Assembly (NCBI GenBank): GCA_003524305.1
Contig: DQHW01000018.1
Span: forward strand, 66,739 to 74,956
Direction: 5' to 3'
Length of the DNA stretch: 8,218 nucleotides
Source of the DNA: Anaerolineaceae bacterium
GTDB lineage: Bacteria; Chloroflexota; Anaerolineae; Anaerolineales; Anaerolineaceae
Position 1 is the stretch's first letter. Each line of letters opens with the position of its first letter. A model generated the notes under the pieces. The model was not told the origin of the DNA and did no database searches. It saw only the letters and a program-made list of their open reading frames with translations. Positions 1 to 4,663 of this stretch are shown one piece after another. The position numbers were made by a program, and so were the translations under genes.

Positions 1-274
1 TGGGGATCATTTTCATGGTGTCGTAGATGGCAAGACCTGCATAGATCTGTCCGCCGGGAGAGTTGATATACATTTGAATGTCGGCTTCAGAGTCTTCACG
101 GCTCAAGACAAGCAACTGGGCAACGATGGCATTGGCGACCTGGTCGTCAATGGGGGTGCCTAAAAAGATTATACGTTCGCGGAAGAGCAATGAATAAATA
201 TCGTATGCTCTTTCTCCGCGGCCCGAATTTTCAATTACCATCGGGAGAACTGATTTGAAATTGGGGATTTCCAC
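1..274 (-). CDS. clpP: ATP-dependent Clp protease proteolytic subunit ClpP (N-terminal 91 residues, cut by window edge)
   Basis: This is the N-terminal part of ClpP, the serine peptidase that forms the barrel of the cytoplasmic ClpXP/ClpAP protease. I translated the minus strand by hand. It opens with GTG and reads MEIPNFKSVLPMVIENSGRG, followed by ERAYDIYSLLFRERIIFLG and later the family hallmark YINSPGG near residues 69-75. The catalytic Ser and His lie beyond the left edge and cannot be checked. I chose the GTG start because a strong Shine-Dalgarno GGAGG sits 4 bases upstream. The internal ATG (residue 12, in LPMVIE) is the start many homologues seem to use, so the mature or alternative N-terminus is uncertain. 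The gene lies 34 bases downstream of tig on the same strand with no terminator between, so co-transcription is likely. A clpX gene next to the left is expected from common gene order but is not in view. Confidence 0.95.
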   Translation of the reverse strand, partial: MEIPNFKSVLPMVIENSGRGERAYDIYSLLFRERIIFLGTPIDDQVANAIVAQLLVLSREDSEADIQMYINSPGGQIYAGLAIYDTMKMIP

Positions 275-278
275 TTTA

Positions 279-283
279 CCTCC
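279..283 (-). promoter_or_regulatory. Ribosome binding site of clpP, deciding a GTG start
   Basis: On the minus strand, GGAGG is followed by TAAA and then GTG. The strength of this site favours GTG at 274 over the internal ATG 11 codons later, which has no comparable site. Confidence 0.7.
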
Positions 284-308
284 GTAAAAATCCAACTGAG
301 TGAATAAA

Positions 309-1826
309 TTATTCTGCTTTGTCGTCTGCTGCTTTTTTGGCCGGTTTCTTGGTTTTCACCGGTTCCACGGCGGCTTCGGCAGCGGGTTCGACTGATTTTT
401 CAGCCTTTGGTGCGGCTTTCTTCTTGGCTGCAGGTTTGGCAGCGGCGTCTGAAGGTGCACCTTCGGCTGCCGGAGCGGACTCTGCTTTACCAGTGGCAAT
501 ATCTTTCATGCGGTCAAGGGTCTTGCGATTGACCAAACGGGAGGCGGCTTGCATGGCCATATTATTGGCAACCCGCTCGTTTTTCAATTGTTTTTCAAGT
601 TTCTTGAAATCCACGTTGCCCTGCATCTGCATTTCATGGATCATGTTGGAAACTTCTTCTTGCAGATCTTCGTTTTGCACCTGGATTTTTTCAAGTTTGG
701 CAATCTCTTCCATTACCAGTGAACGCTCGAGGCGTTTCTTGGCAACGGGTTTGATATCTTCTTCGAGCCAGGTTTCTTTTTCTTTCTTGATGGTCTTGAG
801 ATAAGTGTCCAGTTCCATCTTCTGTCTTGAGAGGTCTTCCTGTACGGCTTCGATAACGTGTTCCATCTCGTGTTCAACCACCTGGGGCGGGAACTTGATG
901 ATGGCCTGGGCGACAATCTGGTCTATCAGTTCTTCAAACCAGGTGCTTTCGTATTCATCACGGGAACGTGATTCCAACTGCTCTTGAATGCTTTCACGCA
1001 GTTTGTCGACACTTTCGAAATCCCCAACGGTTTGAGCGAAGGCATCGTCAAACTCAGGAAGGTTGAGGGATTTCACACTCTCAACAGTGACGCTAAATTC
1101 AACATCCTTGCCGCGCAGTTTTTCGTAGCGGGAATCGGCAGGATAGGTATATTTGACTTTTTTCTTATCTTCGGCTTTGAGTTTGACCAGGTTGTCGCCA
1201 AATCCTTCATAGGGGAAGTCATTGCCATTGGGATCAGTTTCACCGATCACAACCTGCATGGGTGAATCTTTAAGTAGTTCGGGTTTGTCGTCTTCGGCTG
1301 GGTTGAGGATTTCGGCATCCAGTTTAATGTAGACCAGGTCACCGACTTTGGCAGCACGTTCAACAGGCTCGGCAGTGGCGTAATTGCGTTTGAGGCGTTC
1401 GATGAACTCATCGACTTCCTTCTTGGCAACAGGTTTCAAGGTGTATTTCTTGCGCAAATCCTTGTATCCAGCCAGATCCACGGTGGGTTCGAGGGGAACG
1501 ACGAAGGTGAACTTAAGGGGATCACCTCTTTCGATATCCTGAAGTGAACCGGGGGCGGCGGGTTCGATCTTGGCTTCAGTGAGCATCTGGGGATAAATTT
1601 CTTCCACCATTAATTCGACGGCTTCGTCGCTGACGGCTTCTTCACCATAGACGCGTAATACGACATCATAAGGAGCCTTGCCGGGACGGAAACCGGGGAT
1701 CTTGCTTTTGTTGGCAATCTTGCGGGCAGCCTGGTGTTTGTATTTTTCGAGTGCGGAAGCTTCAAATTCCGCGATGACTTTCATTTGATGATCTTCAAGT
1801 GCCTGGGTCTCAATTTTCAATGTCAT
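309..1826 (-). CDS. tig: Trigger factor, ribosome-associated chaperone and peptidyl-prolyl isomerase (505 aa)
   Basis: Trigger factor docks at the ribosomal exit tunnel and shields and folds nascent chains. All three domains are visible. The N-terminal ribosome-binding domain (about residues 1-145) carries the docking loop GFRPGK at 45-50. A PPIase-like domain spans about 158-252 (from VGDLVYIKLD to FSVTVESVK). The helical C-terminal chaperone domain begins near LPEFDDAFAQ (256-265) and runs to about 445. Residues 448-505 form an Ala/Pro/Lys/Glu-rich low-complexity tail that makes it longer than the roughly 430-residue E. coli protein. The start is the ATG at 1826 (MTLKIETQ), preceded by AGAAGGATT. 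The reading frame stays open further upstream only because it reads into the tRNA gene, so that extension is not protein. The gene sits 27 bases after tRNA-Leu and 34 bases before clpP, and is probably expressed from the tRNA promoter. Confidence 0.97.
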   Translation of the reverse strand: MTLKIETQALEDHQMKVIAEFEASALEKYKHQAARKIANKSKIPGFRPGKAPYDVVLRVYGEEAVSDEAVELMVEEIYPQMLTEAKIEPAAPGSLQDIERGDPLKFTFVVPLEPTVDLAGYKDLRKKYTLKPVAKKEVDEFIERLKRNYATAEPVERAAKVGDLVYIKLDAEILNPAEDDKPELLKDSPMQVVIGETDPNGNDFPYEGFGDNLVKLKAEDKKKVKYTYPADSRYEKLRGKDVEFSVTVESVKSLNLPEFDDAFAQTVGDFESVDKLRESIQEQLESRSRDEYESTWFEELIDQIVAQAIIKFPPQVVEHEMEHVIEAVQEDLSRQKMELDTYLKTIKKEKETWLEEDIKPVAKKRLERSLVMEEIAKLEKIQVQNEDLQEEVSNMIHEMQMQGNVDFKKLEKQLKNERVANNMAMQAASRLVNRKTLDRMKDIATGKAESAPAAEGAPSDAAAKPAAKKKAAPKAEKSVEPAAEAAVEPVKTKKPAKKAADDKAE

Positions 1827-1853
1827 AATCCTTCTTTTGTTATTTTTAGCCAG

Positions 1854-1935
1854 TGGGGAAAGAGGGACTTGAACCCTCACGCCTCGCGGCACATGATCCT
1901 AAGTCATGCCTGTCTGCCAATTCCAGCATTTCCCC
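1854..1935 (-). tRNA. tRNA-Leu, anticodon UAG
   Basis: The minus strand folds as a class II cloverleaf of 82 nt. The acceptor stem is GGGGAAA (1935-1929) with TTTCCCC (1861-1855), and the discriminator base is A at 1854. The D-arm region is CTGGAATTGGCAGACAGG. The anticodon stem CATGA/TCATG holds the loop CTTAGGA, giving anticodon TAG (1901-1899) for CTA-type leucine codons. A long variable arm (TGCCGCGAGGCG) is followed by the T arm GAGGG-TTCAAGT-CCCTC. The long variable arm, A discriminator and TAG anticodon together identify leucine. The 3' CCA is not encoded (CTG follows the discriminator), so it must be added after transcription. It is the first gene of the apparent tRNA-tig-clpP unit. 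Confidence 0.97.
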
Positions 1936-1947
1936 AGACGGAGAAGA

Positions 1948-1976
1948 ATTATAAGCGAGAGGGGAGCTTGCGTCAA
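1948..1976 (-). promoter_or_regulatory. Strong sigma-70-type promoter for tRNA-Leu (and probably tig-clpP)
   Basis: On the minus strand, the -35 TTGACG lies at 1976-1971 and the -10 TATAAT at 1953-1948, separated by exactly 17 bp. Transcription should start near 1941, leaving only about 6 bases before the mature tRNA 5' end. No hairpin with a T-run lies between the tRNA and tig, so the same promoter probably feeds the protein genes. Confidence 0.85.
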
Positions 1977-1985
1977 TTGTGAGTA

Positions 1986-2013
1986 GTGATTAGTGATTAG
2001 GGATTAGTAATTA
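1986..2013. repeat. Tandem repeat, four 7-bp units (GTGATTA-like)
   Basis: Four contiguous units read GTGATTA, GTGATTA, GGGATTA and GTAATTA. They sit 10 bp upstream of the tRNA promoter -35 box. Similar GTGATTA runs are a common intergenic filler in bacterial genomes, to my memory. No function can be read from the sequence. Confidence 0.85.
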
Positions 2014-2059
2014 GGAAACCCTGTCACATATTAGAGAAATTATATTTTTTGCATATTTG

Positions 2060-2098
2060 TTTTTTGTTAACACTTTGGTACTTTTTTGTTAATACTTT
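2060..2098. repeat. 17-bp direct repeat at 22-bp spacing
   Basis: TTTTTTGTTAACACTTT (2060-2076) recurs as TTTTTTGTTAATACTTT (2082-2098) with one mismatch. The 22-bp period is about two helical turns, so a protein could bind both copies on one DNA face. That reading is inference, since low complexity alone could produce part of the match. Confidence 0.7.
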
Positions 2099-2190
2099 AA
2101 AAAATTTTCAAAAAAAACAATAAAAATCAATTCGAATAAACGACTACCTTGCAACTGATTTGATAATGCAGCATGAGGGTTTCTATTTTT

Positions 2191-2235
2191 ATTCGTTTTC
2201 GTTTCAGAAAAAAATCGAAAACAAAGAAAACGAAT
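2191..2235. repeat. Inverted repeat with 10-bp arms
   Basis: ATTCGTTTTC (2191-2200) and GAAAACGAAT (2226-2235) are perfect reverse complements around a 25-base, mostly A-rich spacer. A nested alternative pairing exists: GTTTTCG (2195-2201) with CGAAAAC (2216-2222). No T-run follows that would make it a standard terminator, so it is a possible protein-binding site or hairpin. Confidence 0.65.
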
Positions 2236-2325
2236 GCTTTTTTGTTGGAAATCATGCTTAATGTGTATTATGTTTGCTTTGCCAATAATTTTAGTAGCAT
2301 TTTGTTGTAACTTTTTGGTTGGAAA

Positions 2326-2351
2326 CGAATATTCGAATTCAAAGAACGAAT
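2326..2351. repeat. Palindrome CGAATATTCG and further AACGAAT words
   Basis: CGAATATTCG (2326-2335) is a perfect palindrome overlapping ATTCGAAT (2331-2338). AACGAAT occurs again at 2345-2351. The same words appear at 2130-2137 (ATTCGAAT), 2191 (ATTCGTT) and 2229 (AACGAAT), so the motif is recurrent in this gap. Confidence 0.55.
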
Positions 2352-2494
2352 GTTTACCTCACTGTTTTTGAGTGGTGATATTGAATATAGTAAAAATGTT
2401 CTAATTTGTCAAGAGGCGGATTTGGTATTGATTATCAAAATTGTGGATGGTTTCCGTTGCAAGAAGATCATGGCGGTGTAGCATGATTTAGAAT

Positions 2495-2578
2495 GGTGGG
2501 TTCAACCCCTCTCGCTTCGCTTGCCCTCAAAAAAACGAGGGTCATGAGGGGCGCAAAGTTCGCGAGTACGAACCCACC
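2495..2578. repeat. 84-bp palindromic dispersed repeat, copy A
   Basis: The outer arms GGTGGGTTC (2495-2503) and GAACCCACC (2570-2578) are perfectly complementary. Inside are CCCCTC (2506-2511) with GAGGGG (2546-2551), and CCCTC (2524-2528) with GAGGG (2537-2541) around an A-rich loop, giving nested stems. Copy C at 3433-3516 is nearly identical, with about three differences. A short ORF crosses this copy (ATG at 2493), but it is only a translation of the repeat. It could be a REP- or MITE-like non-autonomous element. No transposase is in the window. Confidence 0.85.
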
Positions 2579-2645
2579 CTTGCCACTCGCGTTCAAAAAA
2601 CGAGGGTCATGGGGAGCGAACAGACCACGAGTACAAAAACCCACC
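2579..2645. repeat. Degenerate tandem half copy of the palindromic repeat (A')
   Basis: Directly after copy A, the sequence repeats the right half of the element. CAAAAAACGAGGGTCATG, then GGGAGCGAACA, CACGAGTAC and AAAACCCACC match the copy A order AAAACGAGGGTCATGAGGGG, CGCGAGTAC, GAACCCACC with several changes. It has lost the left arm, so it cannot form the full structure. It looks like an older, decayed partial duplication. Confidence 0.7.
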
Positions 2646-2684
2646 GCGCCTAAGGCAAAAGGTAAAAAGAGTAAAATATTTTAG

Positions 2685-2714
2685 TTGAATTAAAATAAAT
2701 CTCAAAAATATCAA
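2685..2714 (+). promoter_or_regulatory. Weak candidate promoter for the immunity-like gene
   Basis: TTGAAT (2685-2690) is followed after 18 bp by TATCAA (2709-2714), giving a predicted start near 2721 and a short leader. The match is modest and the local sequence is AT-rich, so chance is a real alternative. Confidence 0.3.
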
Positions 2715-2732
2715 TGTTAATTTAAGGAACAC

Positions 2733-3275
2733 ATGAAAGAAAGAACAAACCAAATTGAATTAAATATGGAACAACTTCGAGCCATCGGAAGTTGGGCCGC
2801 GGATTGTGCAGAGAGGGCATTGTCCATTTATGAAGATCGTGATGGTTCGGATTTACGTCCCCGGGAGGCGATTGAGGGCATCAGGGTTTTTGCCAACGGC
2901 GGTAAGCGAACCGCTCAACTGCGTAAATTAGCACTGGCTGCATTTTATGCTGCGCGCGAAATCGGTGACGAGGCTGCTGCGGCCGCGGCACGTGCAGCTT
3001 GCCTGGCGGCTTCGAGTGCGTATACGCATCCGCTGGCGGATGTTGATCTAACCAAACACATCGTTGGAGCAGCAGCTTATGCCGCGTTGGCGATTGAATT
3101 GGATCAGGGTGGAGATGAACAAAGAGGTGAGGAAGTTGTTAAGTGGGCGGTTGAGCATGCTCCCACCGAGGCGCGTGAAATATTGATGCAAATGCCCCCG
3201 CGTACGCAGGGGAAGAGCAGGTTGGACAGGTTAACGTATGAGGTGGATGCAGGGATACGTGGAAAAATCATATAA
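2733..3275 (+). CDS. Imm-5-like putative immunity protein (180 aa)
   Basis: This is an all-helical, Ala-rich protein with the pattern of the Imm-5-like 'putative immunity protein' family. The N-terminal signature WAADCAERAL is at 21-30, RPREAIEGIRVFANG at 42-56, and an Ala-rich helical core follows at about 66-122 (LALAAFYAAREIGDEAAAAA, then AAYAALAI). Family members are named after immunity proteins of polymorphic toxin systems, but many occur alone and their function is not proven. There is no signal peptide or membrane segment, so it is probably cytoplasmic. The start ATG at 2733 has AAGGA four bases upstream. A second Met at residue 12 is a less likely start. No toxin, nuclease or secretion gene lies beside it. 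It is an orphan bracketed by palindromic repeat copies A/A' upstream and B and C downstream. I am fairly sure of the family and unsure of any biological role. Confidence 0.75.
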   Translation: MKERTNQIELNMEQLRAIGSWAADCAERALSIYEDRDGSDLRPREAIEGIRVFANGGKRTAQLRKLALAAFYAAREIGDEAAAAAARAACLAASSAYTHPLADVDLTKHIVGAAAYAALAIELDQGGDEQRGEEVVKWAVEHAPTEAREILMQMPPRTQGKSRLDRLTYEVDAGIRGKII

Positions 3276-3288
3276 TTTACAGATTAAT

Positions 3289-3374
3289 GTTGGGTTCAAC
3301 CCCTCTCGCAAAAATCGCTCGCCCTCAATTAAAACGAGGGTCAAGAGGGGCGTAAAAACCGCGGGAGAGGGTGC
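3289..3374. repeat. Palindromic dispersed repeat, copy B (diverged)
   Basis: It begins 13 bases after the immunity-like gene with GTTGGGTTCAACCCCTCTCGC, shared with copies A and C except at the second base of the arm (T for G). The inner CCCTC / GAGGG pair and the GAGGGG segment are kept. The right end is changed: instead of GAACCCACC it has GCGGGAGAGGG, whose GAGAGGG can pair with CCCTCTC near the left end. Both B and C are preceded by GATTAATG, which may be part of the element or a preferred insertion site. Confidence 0.75.
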
Positions 3375-3432
3375 TTTTTATGGATAGTAATAATTTGTGT
3401 TGACTGAGGTCCATGCAATTTGGATGATTAAT

Positions 3433-3516
3433 GGTGGGTTCAACCCCTCTCGCTTCGCTCGCCCTCAAAAAACGAGGGTCATGAGGGGCGCAAAGTTCGC
3501 GAGTACGAACCCAACC
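3433..3516. repeat. Palindromic dispersed repeat, copy C (near-identical to copy A)
   Basis: GGTGGGTTC (3433-3441) and GAACCCAACC (3507-3516) are the outer arms, the right one carrying one extra A. The interior matches copy A except for one substitution and one fewer A in the loop. It has the same orientation as copy A, and the immunity-like gene lies between them. It ends only about 44 bases before the TATAAT upstream of the next gene. Confidence 0.85.
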
Positions 3517-3559
3517 TACTATAATTCTGTTTATGAGGTGTTTTTATCAATTCTTGTAC

Positions 3560-3565
3560 TATAAT
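3560..3565 (+). promoter_or_regulatory. Candidate -10 box for the gene at 3610
   Basis: A perfect TATAAT is followed by a plausible start point near 3572 and a leader of about 38 bases. No good -35 box lies 16-18 bp upstream. The nine bases TACTATAAT also occur at 3517-3525, exactly 40 bp earlier, so two tandem -10-like sites are present. Confidence 0.4.
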
Positions 3566-3597
3566 CAGCGTCGTTGTGCCACTCTCAGAATGAAAAC

Positions 3598-3602
3598 GAG
3601 GA
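3598..3602 (+). promoter_or_regulatory. Ribosome binding site deciding a TTG start
   Basis: GAGGA is followed by a 7-base spacer and TTG at 3610. The frame is open upstream to another TTG at 3574, but that one lacks a comparable site. The shorter product starting MSRVYNPESV is therefore preferred. Confidence 0.6.
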
Positions 3603-3609
3603 TAACCGG

Positions 3610-4020
3610 TTGAGCAGAGTCTACAATCCCGAAAGCGTCGGCAAAGACCGCACGCGATTATCAAAAAGCATAGTCCTTGCCTTGCGTGAGTTAATGAAAC
3701 AAAAGGAACCCAATGCCGAAACCAAAGACCTGACTGCTTTTGTGGTATTGGCACTGGCCGAGATCAATGACAATATTGATGTCAGCGTGTCAGCCTGGGA
3801 GAAACGCGGCTATTGGGTTAAGGCAGACAAGTTCCGCCTTGAGTGGGAGTGGGCAGGAAGCTGCTCCAAGGCTATGAAGACGGCCTTGCTGTCTGAAGAT
3901 TGGGCGACGGTTGCCATGACTTCTGTCAAGATTGGTCAGAAATTGAATAAGATCATGATCCCCGAACACCATCGTTTGGGTACGCCGTGGGTTGGTGCGT
4001 GGAAAAAGTTGAAAGGGTAA
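3610..4020 (+). CDS. Uncharacterised small soluble protein (136 aa)
   Basis: I do not recognise a functional domain. Starting from the TTG at 3610, the protein begins MSRVYNPESVGKDRTRLSKS and then has amphipathic helices: SIVLALRELMKQ (20-31) and LTAFVVLALAEINDNIDVSV (41-60). A Trp-rich, charged stretch WEKRGYWVKADKFRLEWEWA spans 63-82, and the C-terminus ends TPWVGAWKKLKG. There is no signal peptide, transmembrane helix, zinc motif or obvious active site. The helical, charged make-up would suit a small protein-binding or regulatory protein, but that is only impression. Codon use and composition look like the neighbouring genes and unlike the AT-rich gap. It may have its own promoter at 3560, because copies B and C separate it from the immunity-like gene. 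A longer 148-aa version from the TTG at 3574 is possible. Gene reality is likely; function is unknown. Confidence 0.75.
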   Translation: MSRVYNPESVGKDRTRLSKSIVLALRELMKQKEPNAETKDLTAFVVLALAEINDNIDVSVSAWEKRGYWVKADKFRLEWEWAGSCSKAMKTALLSEDWATVAMTSVKIGQKLNKIMIPEHHRLGTPWVGAWKKLKG

Positions 4021-4022
4021 AA

Positions 4023-4062
4023 CTTTATTAACCACGAAATACACTAAATACACTAAAAATAA
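4023..4062. repeat. 40-bp post-stop repeat, copy 1
   Basis: It starts CTTTATTAACC two bases after the stop codon at 4020 and continues CGAAA, then the 9-bp-period words CACTAAATA and CACTAAAAA. It matches 4612-4651 at 37 of 40 positions without gaps. It has no hairpin. Confidence 0.85.
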
Positions 4063-4145
4063 GAGCAATAAAACCAAAAAAATTCAAATTTCTACCAAGC
4101 CTGTTCTGATAATTTAGTTATGTTTCAATCAAAGAGCAATTATTA

Positions 4146-4150
4146 AAGGA
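4146..4150 (+). promoter_or_regulatory. Ribosome binding site of the phosphatase-like gene, deciding the start
   Basis: AAGGA followed by six bases precedes the ATG at 4157. An in-frame TTG at 4151 touches the site directly and cannot be used with it, so ATG at 4157 is the start. Confidence 0.75.
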
Positions 4151-4156
4151 TTGACC

Positions 4157-4609
4157 ATGGATGCGGTGAATACATATCAGGTGTTTGATTGGCTGTGGAC
4201 GTCTGGTCAGCTCTCGGAAGATGATATTGTGCAGCTTCAAAAGGATGGGTTTACCACGATCATAAATCTGGCGCTGCCAACATCGACCAATGCGATAAAA
4301 GGCGAGGGCGAACTTGTGGCAAATCTGCACATGAACTATATCAATATCCCCGTTGAGTGGGAGTTGCCGGAAGTTGAGCAATTTGAATTGTGCGCAGTAT
4401 TGTTGAGTGATCTGCATGAGCGTGGACATAAAGTATGGCTGCACTGCGCGATGAACATGAGAGTATCAGCATTTGTTTATTTGTATCGCAAGTTGGTATT
4501 GAAGCAGTCTGAAGAGGAAGCGGTACATCCCATAAAGGATATTTGGACTCCGAATCCGCTGTGGCGGGAGTTTATAGATGAAGTTGTGGCCAGATATTTA
4601 GTGGATTAA
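4157..4609 (+). CDS. Tyrosine/dual-specificity phosphatase-like protein with CX4R loop (150 aa)
   Basis: The fold pattern fits small cysteine-dependent phosphatases related to the DSP/DUF442-like group. WLWTSGQLSEDDIVQL (13-28) matches the N-terminal 'SGQPT..' segment, TTIINLAL (33-40) is the first core strand, and INIPVEW (62-68) is the strand and loop where the general acid is usually placed. VWLHCAMNMRVSAF (93-106) is the phosphate-binding loop. Cys97 and Arg102 are present, but only four residues separate them, whereas the textbook motif is HCX5R. I recall a subfamily with HC-x-A-N-x-RVSAF loops that shares this spacing, so it is probably a real variant rather than damage. Substrate and activity are unknown. 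It is cytoplasmic, with no signal or membrane segment. It follows the 136-aa gene on the same strand after 136 bases and is convergent with the acetyl-CoA synthetase gene. Confidence 0.75.
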   Translation: MDAVNTYQVFDWLWTSGQLSEDDIVQLQKDGFTTIINLALPTSTNAIKGEGELVANLHMNYINIPVEWELPEVEQFELCAVLLSDLHERGHKVWLHCAMNMRVSAFVYLYRKLVLKQSEEEAVHPIKDIWTPNPLWREFIDEVVARYLVD

Positions 4610-4611
4610 TT

Positions 4612-4651
4612 CTTTATTAACCTCGAAACACACGAAATACACTAAAAATAA
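4612..4651. repeat. 40-bp post-stop repeat, copy 2
   Basis: It begins two bases after the stop codon at 4609, the same distance as copy 1 from its gene. It differs from 4023-4062 at only three positions and again contains CACGAAATA and CACTAAAAA units. It lies just upstream of the hairpin terminator. Confidence 0.85.
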
Positions 4652-4663
4652 ATTCAAGAAACG

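Larger units (their letters stand above)
2014..2492. other. AT-rich intergenic region without a recognisable gene
   Basis: This stretch is strongly AT-rich, with many A and T runs, and is unlike the coding regions on both sides. No frame on either strand gives a protein-like ORF with a ribosome binding site. It contains a 17-bp direct repeat, a 10-bp inverted repeat and a cluster of AACGAAT/ATTCG words, listed separately. It could be regulatory DNA, a decayed insertion, or a spacer acquired with the repeats that follow. Confidence 0.7.

Noticed and set aside
319..804. Plus-strand 161-aa Ala/Ser-rich ORF opposite trigger factor
   Set aside because: Antisense shadow of the tig coding sequence, with the low-complexity tail read backwards and no start signals.
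1827..1892. N-terminal extension of trigger factor (22 more codons, to an ATG at 1892)
   Set aside because: The extension is translated from the 3' half of tRNA-Leu and the spacer; RVQVPLSP is the typical false peptide from a T-arm. The ATG at 1826 gives the conserved trigger factor N-terminus.
1986..2013. CRISPR-like or iteron array
   Set aside because: Units are only 7 bp, contiguous and few; there are no unique spacers and no cas or replication gene.
2173..2310. 45-codon ORF MRVSIFIRFRFRKKSK... in the AT-rich gap
   Set aside because: No Shine-Dalgarno site, composition driven by A/T runs, and it overlaps the inverted repeat at 2191-2235.
2495..2578. Palindromic repeats as intrinsic terminators
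   Set aside because: Stems are not followed by a T-run on either strand, and copies occur upstream as well as downstream of genes.
2493..2684. 63-aa plus-strand ORF
   Set aside because: It is a read-through of repeat copies A and A', has no ribosome binding site, and its amino acid pattern follows the repeat units.
2495..3516. Integron attC sites, considered because the repeats are palindromic, lie between small genes and contain GTTCAAC and ACCCAAC
   Set aside because: The R''/R' core sites would have to be RYYYAAC at the left and GTTRRRY at the right end; here the outer arms are in the opposite arrangement, the interior lacks the expected layout, and no integron integrase is seen.
3574..3609. 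Upstream TTG start adding 12 residues to the 136-aa protein
   Set aside because: No ribosome binding site before 3574, and the site GAGGA at 3598-3602 fits the TTG at 3610. The longer form cannot be fully excluded.
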